From Balneola sp. (GTDB taxonomy: Bacteria; Bacteroidota; Rhodothermia; Balneolales; Balneolaceae), in contig JAEPNB010000010.1 of NCBI GenBank assembly GCA_017643645.1, positions 62,001 to 126,000 on the forward strand: a stretch of DNA of 64,000 nucleotides, written 5' to 3'. The number at the start of each line of letters is the position of its first letter. Positions within the stretch are counted from its first letter, which is position 1. A program made the translations under genes and the position numbers. Positions 35,293 to 43,513 of the stretch are shown here, piece by piece. The notes under the pieces were generated by a model. It was not told the origin of the DNA. It saw only the letters and a program-made list of their open reading frames with translations, and searched no databases.

Positions 35293-36405
35293 ATGATACA
35301 TCAGGAACATATCCGCAAGATTATCCATATAGACATGGATGCTTTTTTTGCAGCTGTAGAGCAACGGGACAATCCTGCTCTTCGCGGAAAGGCAGTTATT
35401 GTTGGAGGTTCGCCCAATGGCCGTGGCGTAGTTTCTACCGCAAGCTATGAAGCCCGAAAGTTTGGGGTTCACTCAGCTATGCCATGTTCTCAGGCTGCAC
35501 GACTTTGTCCACATGGAATTTTTGTTAAAGGAAGATTCGATGCTTACAAATTAGCCTCTCAACAAATTCGTGAGATCTTTTTTGAGTATACGGATCTGGT
35601 TGAACCACTTTCTCTGGATGAAGCTTTCCTGGATGTAACCGAAAATCATAAGGGAATGAGATCAGCCACACTTATTGCCAAAGAGATTCTGGAAAAGATT
35701 CAGGAAAAAACACAGCTTACCGCATCAGCAGGGGTTTCATACTGTAAGTTCATTGCTAAAGTCGCTTCTGATTACAACAAGCCAAACGGCCTTACGCTCA
35801 TCCCACCCGAAGAAGCAGAGGAATTTCTGGAAGGCCTAGAAATCAAAAAATTCTTCGGAGTAGGTAAAGCCACTCAAAAGAAAATGCATTCGCTTGGAAT
35901 CAAAACTGGAGCTGATCTCAAAGAATGGAGCGAGATCGACCTGGTTAAAGCATTCGGAAAATCCGGAAGGTACTATTATCGAATTTGCAGAGGCATCGAT
36001 AACAGAGAAGTAAAACCTCATCGAATACGAAAGTCTTATGGGAAAGAACGCACATTCTCTGACGACAAAGGAGACTTGAACTGGATCACTACCTTTTTGG
36101 ATGAACTTTCAGAGTCTATTTCTGAAGGAATGCAAAAGATCAACGCAAAAGGGAAGACCATCACTCTCAAAGTTCGTTACAAAAATTTCGATACCATCAC
36201 CCGAAGCCAATCAGTCCCCAATTACACTAACGACCATTATCAAATATCTACCGTTGCCCGTCAACTTCTGGAAGATACGGATGTCGGAAACCGTCAAGTT
36301 CGCTTGCTCGGTATTTCGCTGTCAAATCTGAATCTTTCTGAAGATCATTATTATGAACAGCTTGAGTTAGAGTTTAGGAGGGGGTTGGTGATAGGTGATA
36401 AATGA
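35293..36405 (+). CDS. dinB: DNA polymerase IV (Y family)
   Basis: 370 residues, a translesion polymerase. The catalytic carboxylates are present: IHIDMDAFFAAVEQ near residue 13 and SLDEAFLDVTE near 104. The helix-hairpin-helix KFFGVGKATQKKMHSLGI near 185 and the little-finger domain after 245 complete the family pattern. The C-terminus lacks an obvious clamp-binding QLxLF, ending instead with a short basic tail. It is 14 bases from the oppositely oriented four-helix gene. Confidence 0.95.
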   Translation: MIHQEHIRKIIHIDMDAFFAAVEQRDNPALRGKAVIVGGSPNGRGVVSTASYEARKFGVHSAMPCSQAARLCPHGIFVKGRFDAYKLASQQIREIFFEYTDLVEPLSLDEAFLDVTENHKGMRSATLIAKEILEKIQEKTQLTASAGVSYCKFIAKVASDYNKPNGLTLIPPEEAEEFLEGLEIKKFFGVGKATQKKMHSLGIKTGADLKEWSEIDLVKAFGKSGRYYYRICRGIDNREVKPHRIRKSYGKERTFSDDKGDLNWITTFLDELSESISEGMQKINAKGKTITLKVRYKNFDTITRSQSVPNYTNDHYQISTVARQLLEDTDVGNRQVRLLGISLSNLNLSEDHYYEQLELEFRRGLVIGDK

Positions 36406-36419
36406 AAGTAGAAAGGAAA

Positions 36420-36821
36420 TCATTTTGCTACTTTTCTTCGATCTACTATCATTACGTTCAGTAATTTTATAATTGATGTCAAAATTCTGATGCGATTCTG
36501 ATAAACTTCTTCACCTAAAATGTGCCTACTTTTGAAATACCAATCCTTAGCTTCTCGTGCTGAACCAAGAGCAATTTCATAAAACCTGGCTTTTTCTTTG
36601 TTAGAAAATCTGGAATAGCCTTCAATTATATTTGCACTAATAGACCCAACAGATCTATATAATTGATCTGCTAGTGAGAAAATCCTCTTTTCAAGAATTA
36701 ATGATGTGTCAACCCAGCATAGATCAGATAAATAAAGGCTTATTCTATAAACCTCCATTTTCCAGCTTGGGTCTTTAGTAAAGTTTTCATCAATCTGACG
36801 AATCCAACTCTTGTAATCCAT
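36420..36821 (-). CDS. Four-helix bundle protein (23S rRNA IVS-type family)
   Basis: 133 residues, all-helical. Family marks are present: FSLADQLYRSVGSISANIIEGYSR near residue 48, given as LADQLYRSVGSISANIIEG, and KARFYEIALGSAREAKDWYF near 75. The family was first named from open frames inside 23S rRNA intervening sequences, but most copies are free-standing, as here. Function is unknown; members form pentamers in solved structures. It is squeezed between dinB and an ECF sigma gene in opposite orientation, which suggests later insertion. Confidence 0.8.
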   Translation of the reverse strand: MDYKSWIRQIDENFTKDPSWKMEVYRISLYLSDLCWVDTSLILEKRIFSLADQLYRSVGSISANIIEGYSRFSNKEKARFYEIALGSAREAKDWYFKSRHILGEEVYQNRIRILTSIIKLLNVMIVDRRKVAK

Positions 36822-36984
36822 GATTTTTAATCGGTAAGACCATTTCGACCTCTATTCCTTACAAAATTTCTTTTTCACCTTTCACAAAAAATAAAAATGT
36901 ATTCCTCCATAAAACTATATTGAGACTGTACTCGTCTTATACCCGAAAACAACTTCGGGAAAAAGGAAATTGCAACACGATAAA

Positions 36985-37554
36985 ATGGAAGATGCACGAT
37001 TAGTTCAGGATTTTCTGGGAGGAAATCATCAGGCGTTTAATACGCTGGTTAGTCGGTGGCAAGGTAAGATTCATCACTTTGCATATCGCTACTTCGCCAG
37101 CAGTGACGACGCCGCGGAGATCACTCAGAAAACGTTCATCAAAGCGTACCAAAAGCTGGACACTTTGGATGATGTGAACAAATTCAGTTCCTGGCTTTAT
37201 CGGATAGCAAATAACCTCTGCCTGGATGAATTAAAGAGAGTTGGCAGAAAAAGAGCTACTTCTTATGAAACACTAAAAGTGGCTCCTCAAACGGAAACGG
37301 CTTCATCAGCAGATTCGAATGTATTGCGGAATGAAGGGTTGGTTCTCCTTCATAAAGCACTCCTTCAGTTACCAAACGATCAGCGAGTAGTGGTAATAAT
37401 GAAAGAATATGAAGGACTTACATTTCCCGAAATAGCAGAAATTTTAGATGAACCAATTAACACAGTAAAGTCAAGAATGTATTATGGATTACGGGCGCTG
37501 AAAAAGACGTTCGACTCCTGGAATATCAATAAAGAGGTGTTCAATTATGAATAA
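36985..37554 (+). CDS. ECF-type RNA polymerase sigma factor (second)
   Basis: 189 residues from the ATG at 36985; a TTG at 36970 is also in frame and a purine-rich stretch precedes it. Region 2 reads DAAEITQKTFIKAYQKL then FSSWLYRIANNLCLDELKR; region 4 reads LTFPEIAEILDEPINTVKSRMYYGLRALKK. The stop overlaps the start of the next gene by 8 bases, a typical arrangement with an anti-sigma gene. Its target promoters are unknown, but probably include this operon. Confidence 0.92.
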   Translation: MEDARLVQDFLGGNHQAFNTLVSRWQGKIHHFAYRYFASSDDAAEITQKTFIKAYQKLDTLDDVNKFSSWLYRIANNLCLDELKRVGRKRATSYETLKVAPQTETASSADSNVLRNEGLVLLHKALLQLPNDQRVVVIMKEYEGLTFPEIAEILDEPINTVKSRMYYGLRALKKTFDSWNINKEVFNYE

Positions 37555-38224
37555 AGAACAAGCGCGATTACTCTTAATGGATTACATGTATGGCGAGTTG
37601 AATGAAGCCAAGAAGTCTGAGCTTCTGGAGTTCATCAACCAACATGACGATCTGAAACAAGAATTTGAAGAGCTCACTGAAACTCAGTCTTTTCTTCATC
37701 ATCTGCCTGTACAGGATCCGGCTGAACAGCTGGTTATTATGGAGCCGTCAAAAAGTTCTTCTGAAGGGTTTTGGCAAAGCATACTTTCTGCCCTAACTCC
37801 CAGAAACGCTTTTGCTCAGGCTAGCTTTGGTGTTGCCGTACTAGCATTTGTTTTCATCGTAACCGGCGCTATAACAGGTTTGAATGTGAGTTACTCTGAT
37901 TCCGGAGTTCAGTTAGGTTTTGGAGAAATCCCAACTACTGAGAAAACTTTTTCTGCTGCTCAGGTTGAACAAATTGTTCAGCAAATTCAGCGTGACAATG
38001 TAGCTCTGGTTCAACAAGTAGTAGCAGATGCTCAGGAGCACCAAAATATTCAGTTAGAAGAGACCTTTGCAAGCTTTGCTTCCTACCTGGAAAGCCAAAG
38101 AACAAATGATTTACAACTTATCAGCTCCGGCTTAGAAGATCTTAAAGAAAACACCTTTACGCGTTTTCGACAAAACGAACAGGTATTAGGCGAAATAATA
38201 CAAACTGTTAGTTATGGAAATTAA
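37547..38224 (+). CDS. Anti-sigma factor-like single-pass membrane protein
   Basis: 225 residues. The N-terminal 45 residues (LLLMDYMYGELNEAKKSELLEFI) look like the anti-sigma domain that wraps the sigma factor, but the zinc-binding HxxxCxxC is missing. A membrane span lies near 92-112 (FGVAVLAFVFIVTGAITGL). The outer part has a long helix with many Gln (about 135-215), which may be a coiled-coil sensing or oligomerising region. It overlaps the sigma gene by 8 bases. Confidence 0.75.
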   Translation: MNKEQARLLLMDYMYGELNEAKKSELLEFINQHDDLKQEFEELTETQSFLHHLPVQDPAEQLVIMEPSKSSSEGFWQSILSALTPRNAFAQASFGVAVLAFVFIVTGAITGLNVSYSDSGVQLGFGEIPTTEKTFSAAQVEQIVQQIQRDNVALVQQVVADAQEHQNIQLEETFASFASYLESQRTNDLQLISSGLEDLKENTFTRFRQNEQVLGEIIQTVSYGN

Positions 38225-38237
38225 ACAAGGACAAACC

Positions 38238-39410
38238 ATGAAAAGAATACAACAAATATTACCCGCACTATTAATTTTACTTTTAACCCCCTCGTTAGGG
38301 TGGGCTCAAAGTTTTGATGCCAATCGAATGAACCGCGACATAAAGATCATGGAGAATATTCTCGGAGAGATGTTTAAAACCTACTCCGGAAATACTACTT
38401 CGGAACGTGTGTTTATCAGCGAGTCGTTTACAGGCTCCAGAAATGTTCGGGGAACTTATCTTCCGGGCTATGGAATCATTTTCAACGTACAAACCGGCTC
38501 CTCTTTCGTGATCTCTCAATCTTCAGATAGCGAGGGCAGCTCTAACTCATTTTACTATAGTTACAGTACTGGTGAATCATCCAATGATGATGTAAAAGTA
38601 GATGAAGAAAGCGTAAAGGATCGAATAATTGAATTTTTGAAGGACTACGCTTCGACTATCGGTCAATTAAAACCAACAGAAAATGTGATGGTGATTTACG
38701 GATCTAATTCACGTCACTCTTTTCCGGCACTTGTATATACTTCTTCAAATGGAAAGATAGATCGCAAAGAAAGAGAAAAACTTCCGGTGATCTCCGGATC
38801 CGTGACCAAGAAAGATCTGGACGATTACCGATCAGGAAAGATCAATGAATCAGCTTTTGCAGGCAAAGTGAAGACTGCCTCAACAAAAGACAAAGAATAC
38901 CTCGACTTAAAAGTCATGGGAAACATCTTTGAAACTGCGTTAAAAGAACAAGATGATGAATCATTCCGCTTGAGTGGAAATGTGAACTATCTGATGCTTG
39001 ATAACTTTGGAGCCATCTTTAATCTGGATGCCAGTTACAGAACGAACAACCGATTATTTGGGCGGGTTTCCGGCATAACCGTGACCGGAGCTTATATAAG
39101 AACGGATTCGAGAGATGCTCCTGACGCTAAAGAAGCAGAAGAAAAGGAAGCCGAGTTCTTAGCAAATGTTAATGAGGCATATTCTCAGCTTAAAAATAAT
39201 ATCAAAGAATACTTAGTGGACTATGGAAGAACCGTGAATTCAGTTAAGCCTGATCAATATATTTTAACGACTGTCAATGTACGAGGTCGATATAAAGATA
39301 TTCCTGAGCGCATCGACTTCCAGCTTAAGAAAGCTGTATTAGATCAACTGGATAAAGGTTCTATTTCGCGAGAAGAAGCTTTAAAACAAGTGGTAGTAAC
39401 CGAATACTAA
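38238..39410 (+). CDS. Unrecognised exported protein built from two internal repeats
   Basis: 390 residues from the ATG at 38238, which opens a signal peptide (ILLLTPSLGWAQ). The mature part is two related halves of about 180 residues. Matching pairs include IKIMENILGEMFK with LKVMGNIFETALK, LPGYGIIFNV with LDNFGAIFNL, LKDYASTIGQLKPTENVM with LVDYGRTVNSVKPDQYIL, and DLDDYRSGKINESAF with VLDQLDKGSISREEA. I know no named family. It is the third gene of the ECF operon, so it may be the periplasmic sensor or main output. A terminator follows. Confidence 0.7.
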   Translation: MKRIQQILPALLILLLTPSLGWAQSFDANRMNRDIKIMENILGEMFKTYSGNTTSERVFISESFTGSRNVRGTYLPGYGIIFNVQTGSSFVISQSSDSEGSSNSFYYSYSTGESSNDDVKVDEESVKDRIIEFLKDYASTIGQLKPTENVMVIYGSNSRHSFPALVYTSSNGKIDRKEREKLPVISGSVTKKDLDDYRSGKINESAFAGKVKTASTKDKEYLDLKVMGNIFETALKEQDDESFRLSGNVNYLMLDNFGAIFNLDASYRTNNRLFGRVSGITVTGAYIRTDSRDAPDAKEAEEKEAEFLANVNEAYSQLKNNIKEYLVDYGRTVNSVKPDQYILTTVNVRGRYKDIPERIDFQLKKAVLDQLDKGSISREEALKQVVVTEY

Positions 39411-39433
39411 ATTATTGACCGAAATCATATCAG

Positions 39434-39468
39434 AGCCGTATTTGGGTGAATTCGAATGCGGCTTTTTT
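39434..39468 (+). terminator. Rho-independent terminator of the second ECF operon
   Basis: AGCCGTATT pairs with AATGCGGCT (one G/T wobble) across a 12-base loop, followed by TTTTTT. It lies 24 bases after the duplicated-protein stop. Confidence 0.7.
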
Positions 39469-39491
39469 GATCACTGATTTTGATGATTGTT

Positions 39492-40076
39492 TTAAAGTGA
39501 GAATTTCGCTTCAATCTTTAATGCTTTTTCCAGCAACTTCCCATATTCTTTTGCTTCGATTTCTTTGCAGCCAAATCTGCCTAAATGACCTGTGTAGAAC
39601 TGGGTATCCCAAAGGATAAATCCTTTCTCTTTTAAGATCTGATGACAATAGTACAGAGCAACTTTATCTGCTTCTTTTTCTTTTCGGAACATGCTTTCAC
39701 CAAAGAATGCACCACCCAATGTTACTCCATATAATCCTCCCGCCAATTTCTCATCCTTGTAAACTTCTACTGAATGAGCATTTCCGGATTGGTTTAAGAT
39801 ATCGTAGGAGTTTAAGATCAGATCGTTTATCCATGTGTTTTCCCGATCTGCGCATGCTTTTACCACTTCTCTGAAGTTTTCGTCAACCCTCACTTCAAAT
39901 CTACCCTGACGAACTATCCGCATAACATTCTTTGTCATGTGAAATTCATTTAATGGTATGACACCTCGTTTTCGGGCAGAATACCAATCTACTTCTTTGT
40001 CTTCTCTTGAATCCGCCATCGGAAATATCCCTTGGGAATAAGCTTCCAATAGTATTTCAGGTGGAATTATTTTCAT
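39492..40076 (-). CDS. aat: Leucyl/phenylalanyl-tRNA-protein transferase
   Basis: 194 residues. It opens with PPEILLEAYSQGIFPMADS and has the core GGLYGVTLGGAFFGESMF near residue 113 with FILWDTQFYTGHLGRFG near 155. It moves Leu or Phe from tRNA to N-terminal Arg/Lys/Met, tagging proteins for ClpS-ClpAP. It is shorter than the E. coli enzyme (234), as is common outside the proteobacteria. It is monocistronic and flanked by a terminator and a small repeat. Confidence 0.92.
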   Translation of the reverse strand: MKIIPPEILLEAYSQGIFPMADSREDKEVDWYSARKRGVIPLNEFHMTKNVMRIVRQGRFEVRVDENFREVVKACADRENTWINDLILNSYDILNQSGNAHSVEVYKDEKLAGGLYGVTLGGAFFGESMFRKEKEADKVALYYCHQILKEKGFILWDTQFYTGHLGRFGCKEIEAKEYGKLLEKALKIEAKFSL

Positions 40077-40083
40077 CTCGAAT

Positions 40084-40148
40084 AATCCTGACAGGTTTGT
40101 ATAAAGGTTAATCTTTCAAATTAAATTATAACAAAACCTGTCAGGATT
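40084..40148. repeat. 65-bp inverted-repeat element, CCTGACAGG family, copy 1
   Basis: Left end AATCCTGACAGGTTTGT and right end ACAAAACCTGTCAGGATT match over 17 of 18 positions in inverted order, with an AT-rich middle. It fills the gap between aat and the metzincin gene. Related copies are at 42692 and 43414. Confidence 0.65.
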
Positions 40149-40157
40149 TAGTACAAA

Positions 40158-42572
40158 CTAAAACTCACAATAAAACATCGGGCCAGAACCAATTGGTGAT
40201 CCCGGAGGAGCCGAAAGTGTTCTTGGTGCTTCAAATTCAGACGGATCATCCAAATAACTGTCGATCATCATTGCAGCATGTAAAGCCATTGGATCGTTTG
40301 ATCGCTCAGATAACATTTCAGAAAGCTTAACTAACTCAGAAGCTACAATTGCTTTGGTTAGTGGGTTCGACTGGCCGGAAGCATGAAGCTCGATCAGGTT
40401 CTTAGTTACAACAGCATTCACTACATCCTGAATTGAGCCTAAATATCCTTTTTCTTTTTTCTTCTTCCAACTGCTCTCCATTAATTCATTAATGGTTTCC
40501 TGAAGGGTCAGGTTATTAGCTCTTGCACCATATTCTACCAAGCGATTCGCTCTTTGAGGATGTAAGATCAAGCTAACCGGTAATTCTGCGGCTGTTTCAG
40601 CTATTCCCAGAGCATCTAAACTTGGGCCTGTATTTCCACTGAATAGTTCTCTGGATGAAGAAATTCCCGCCGGTCTGGTTGGAATCAATTCAAGTAAATT
40701 TTCCGGTATAGCCAATACTTTTGGGTCTATTGCACTAAGCATTTCCTGAAGTGCCTGTCTCTGTGTTTTTGCGTCAACGATTTTCGGATTTGGCTGATTG
40801 TCACCACGAAGCTTGTAGTAATAATCCAGACCTCCGATCAGCTTAACAGTTCCCTCAAGTTGATATCTGTGAAATAGATAGATTGGAACCAGTACATCTT
40901 CTAATTCAGACATTGAAGTTCCTTTTCGGATGTTAGCTTCACCAAAATTATCCAGCGCAATTTTTCTAACTTCTAAAATATGCGAAAGCTGAGTTGCCGG
41001 ATCGTTTCCGTATTCCCACAAATGTGCATAAGGATGAGCCCCTCCCTGTGGACGGGCATCACTGTCAGAAATATATTTTAGTCCGTCCAAATGGGCTGCT
41101 TCCAGAATCTTGTTAAGCGCTTCTTTTTCATTGATTCCATTTGCAAAATCCTGATAACCAAACTTGATGGTTACAATATCCCAGTCTCCTATGCCTACAT
41201 CGTACGCATCACTTAAATCCAATTCTCCGTTTTTGATATCCACTTTTGGATGCGGATAATCCATTACAGATTCACGTCCGTTTACGCTTGCCGCAAAGTT
41301 GTGGAATATTCCCAAAGTATGGCCAATTTCATGTGCCGAAAGCTGACGAATTCTTGCCAAAGCCATTTCCAGCATTCTTGGATCATCTTCATTTCCTTCT
41401 TCAAATGGAGCCAATAAACCCTGTGCGATCATATAATCCTGACGAACACGAAGTGAACCCAATAATACATTCCCCTTGATGATCTCGCCTGTTCTAGGAT
41501 CTGTAACTGAACCACCGTACGACCAACCACGAGTTGAGCGGTGAACCCAGTTGATTACGTTGTATCGAATATCTAATGGATGCGCATCATCAGGTAATAC
41601 TTTAACCTGAAAAGCGTCTTTATATCCTGCTGCTTCAAACGCCTGATTCCACCATTTTGCACCATCTAATAGTGCTCCCCGAACCGGTTCCGGTGTTCCG
41701 TTGTCTAAATAATACACGATCGGCTCTACAGCTTCACTTACTGCAGCACCCGGATTTTTCTTTTGTAACCTGTGTCGATTGATAAATCTTTTAACCAATG
41801 GCTCACCTATCGGTGTTGCATAATCCTGATAAGAAGTAGCATAGAAACCACCTCTTGGATCAAATTCTCTTGGCTCGTAATTATCATCCGGAAGTTCAAC
41901 AAAAGAGTGGTGTGTTCTTACAGTGATAGAATTTGCATCCGGAGCAACGGACCGTAAATATCTTCCTGTTGGATTACCCGCAAAAGTGAGCATTACTTCG
42001 AACTCCGTATTCATCGGAAAGTTAAATGTTCCTTCCGCATATAGTGCTGATCTGTTTTTATCCAGATTGTAAGAACCTTCTCCCATTCCTCTTAGTCTTC
42101 CTGAAACATTATGGGAGTCATCCAACAAAAATGTAGTAAGATCGATCAGATAAGAACCATCTTCTTCAGCTTCAATTTTAAAACCATGAATTACGGATGA
42201 AGCAAAAGCTTCTCTTACTGATTTCTTTTCAAGCTCGTTATCTGATTTTGCCACATAATCCAGATTTGGCTGGATCAGCATTAACTTTGATCCTCGCTTC
42301 TCAAAATATACAACCCTTTGTCCGCCGCCCTGACTACGATCTAATCCAATATCATTTGAACCAACACCCGCGGCCAGGAAATTAACATGTAAAAATTCTT
42401 CGTTAAGATTATCGACTTTTAGCCACATTTTGTCATTGGCTTCATCGAAGTAATAATCGAAATAACCTTCGGTGACCTTAAGATCTTTGGTTTTTTCTTT
42501 GATGGTAGGAGTTTGTGCTATCGCTGATACAGAAACAGCCAGGAATAAAATCAGAATTGGAAGTCGCTTCAT
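40158..42572 (-). CDS. Exported metzincin-type zinc metalloprotease
   Basis: 804 residues with a signal peptide (about 1-20, AVSVSAIAQ). The active site HEIGHTLGIFHNF near residue 415 is an extended HExxHxxGxxH metzincin motif, and SVMDYPHPK about 20 residues later fits the Met-turn. The large N-terminal domain (about 25-300) and helical C-terminus match the DUF5117/DUF4953 zinc-dependent metalloprotease proteins common in Bacteroidota-like bacteria. It is probably periplasmic or secreted; its substrate is unknown. Inverted-repeat elements lie in the gaps at both ends of the gene. Confidence 0.9.
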   Translation of the reverse strand: MKRLPILILFLAVSVSAIAQTPTIKEKTKDLKVTEGYFDYYFDEANDKMWLKVDNLNEEFLHVNFLAAGVGSNDIGLDRSQGGGQRVVYFEKRGSKLMLIQPNLDYVAKSDNELEKKSVREAFASSVIHGFKIEAEEDGSYLIDLTTFLLDDSHNVSGRLRGMGEGSYNLDKNRSALYAEGTFNFPMNTEFEVMLTFAGNPTGRYLRSVAPDANSITVRTHHSFVELPDDNYEPREFDPRGGFYATSYQDYATPIGEPLVKRFINRHRLQKKNPGAAVSEAVEPIVYYLDNGTPEPVRGALLDGAKWWNQAFEAAGYKDAFQVKVLPDDAHPLDIRYNVINWVHRSTRGWSYGGSVTDPRTGEIIKGNVLLGSLRVRQDYMIAQGLLAPFEEGNEDDPRMLEMALARIRQLSAHEIGHTLGIFHNFAASVNGRESVMDYPHPKVDIKNGELDLSDAYDVGIGDWDIVTIKFGYQDFANGINEKEALNKILEAAHLDGLKYISDSDARPQGGAHPYAHLWEYGNDPATQLSHILEVRKIALDNFGEANIRKGTSMSELEDVLVPIYLFHRYQLEGTVKLIGGLDYYYKLRGDNQPNPKIVDAKTQRQALQEMLSAIDPKVLAIPENLLELIPTRPAGISSSRELFSGNTGPSLDALGIAETAAELPVSLILHPQRANRLVEYGARANNLTLQETINELMESSWKKKKEKGYLGSIQDVVNAVVTKNLIELHASGQSNPLTKAIVASELVKLSEMLSERSNDPMALHAAMMIDSYLDDPSEFEAPRTLSAPPGSPIGSGPMFYCEF

Positions 42573-42691
42573 TACTTTGTAGTTAGGTTAACATCTAAAC
42601 CCAAAGTAACCGCTTTTTGGTGGGATTTAAAATACGGGTTAAAGCTTTTTACAGTTTAAAAGGCCGAAGTCGTTCTTGTATATGTTACGGC

Positions 42692-42755
42692 AACTCTGAC
42701 TGGCTTGTTAGAGCATAGGTTTAAAATCTTTTTAAAGCTAAATCCTGTCAGAGTT
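42692..42755. repeat. 64-bp inverted-repeat element, CTGACAGG family, copy 2
   Basis: Left end AACTCTGACTGGCTTGT and right end AAATCCTGTCAGAGTT are inverted matches with a few changes. It lies in the 275-base gap upstream of the metzincin gene; the rest of that gap shows only AT-rich sequence. Confidence 0.55.
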
Positions 42756-42847
42756 TAATAGTTAACCGGGAGAGCCTTAACGCTCGGAAAATAGGCCAAT
42801 TTTTTAGCCGGATTACAAATGCCCGAATTTTGGAAATCAAGTCTCGT

Positions 42848-43345
42848 TTAAAACCTTCTTCCCTCTGCAAAGTATATGATATCATCATGATGATAATAGA
42901 GGCACCACTTTAGTTTCGGATCTAGGATTATCAAATTATCATAACTGAAAAATGTCTCAGAGTATTTTACTGCCATTTTCCAGGTTGTTTGTAGCATTGG
43001 TTGATCTTTAGGCGCAAATACCGGAAGTAGTAAAACTTCAGATTTGAACTGAACTCCACATTTATACATCCATTTCTTTAACTCATCTTCCGTTGCCCAG
43101 CTTTCTGTTTTATTGACATTTTCATAGCAACCACCGCTGAAAGGCTTGTTCCCCCAACCATCATCGCCACAAAGTATATCAATGTCATTGGCAACATTAT
43201 AAACGTGTTCCTTTGATTCTTTATCCAGATAGAATAGCTGATCTTTATGCTCCGGCGGAAGAGCTTCGTATTTTTTGGGAGGAAAATAAAGCCAGTTTTC
43301 ACCTTCATAGGTTTTACTGCCTGTTAGTTTTTCAAGATCTATCAC
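42848..43345 (-). CDS. Hypothetical protein, no family recognised
   Basis: 165 residues, soluble, rich in aromatic residues, with four Cys (DILCGDDGWG, GGCYENV, YKCGVQF, KWCLYYHHDD). There is no signal peptide or membrane span. It opens MIDLEKLTGSKTYEGENWLYF and ends FAEGRRF. Repeat elements of one family lie on both sides (42692 and 43414), and no neighbour suggests a job. It may be a recently acquired or fast-evolving gene. Confidence 0.6.
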   Translation of the reverse strand: MIDLEKLTGSKTYEGENWLYFPPKKYEALPPEHKDQLFYLDKESKEHVYNVANDIDILCGDDGWGNKPFSGGCYENVNKTESWATEDELKKWMYKCGVQFKSEVLLLPVFAPKDQPMLQTTWKMAVKYSETFFSYDNLIILDPKLKWCLYYHHDDIIYFAEGRRF

Positions 43346-43413
43346 TTTGTTGGATCATTTGCTTTTTAGAATGCAAGCAGAATATAAATCTTTGGTACAC
43401 TCTAGAAAAGAAC

Positions 43414-43480
43414 AACTCTGACAGGATTATTAGAATATAGACTTCTATACATAAACGAATTTATAAATCCTGTCAGAGTT
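43414..43480. repeat. 67-bp inverted-repeat element, CTGACAGG family, copy 3
   Basis: AACTCTGACAGGATTAT and its inverted partner ATAAATCCTGTCAGAGTT match almost perfectly. It sits in the gap before the symporter gene's 3' end. Confidence 0.65.
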
Positions 43481-43513
43481 GGAAGTTGTTCCTAATAAAT
43501 TTTACTCACTCAA

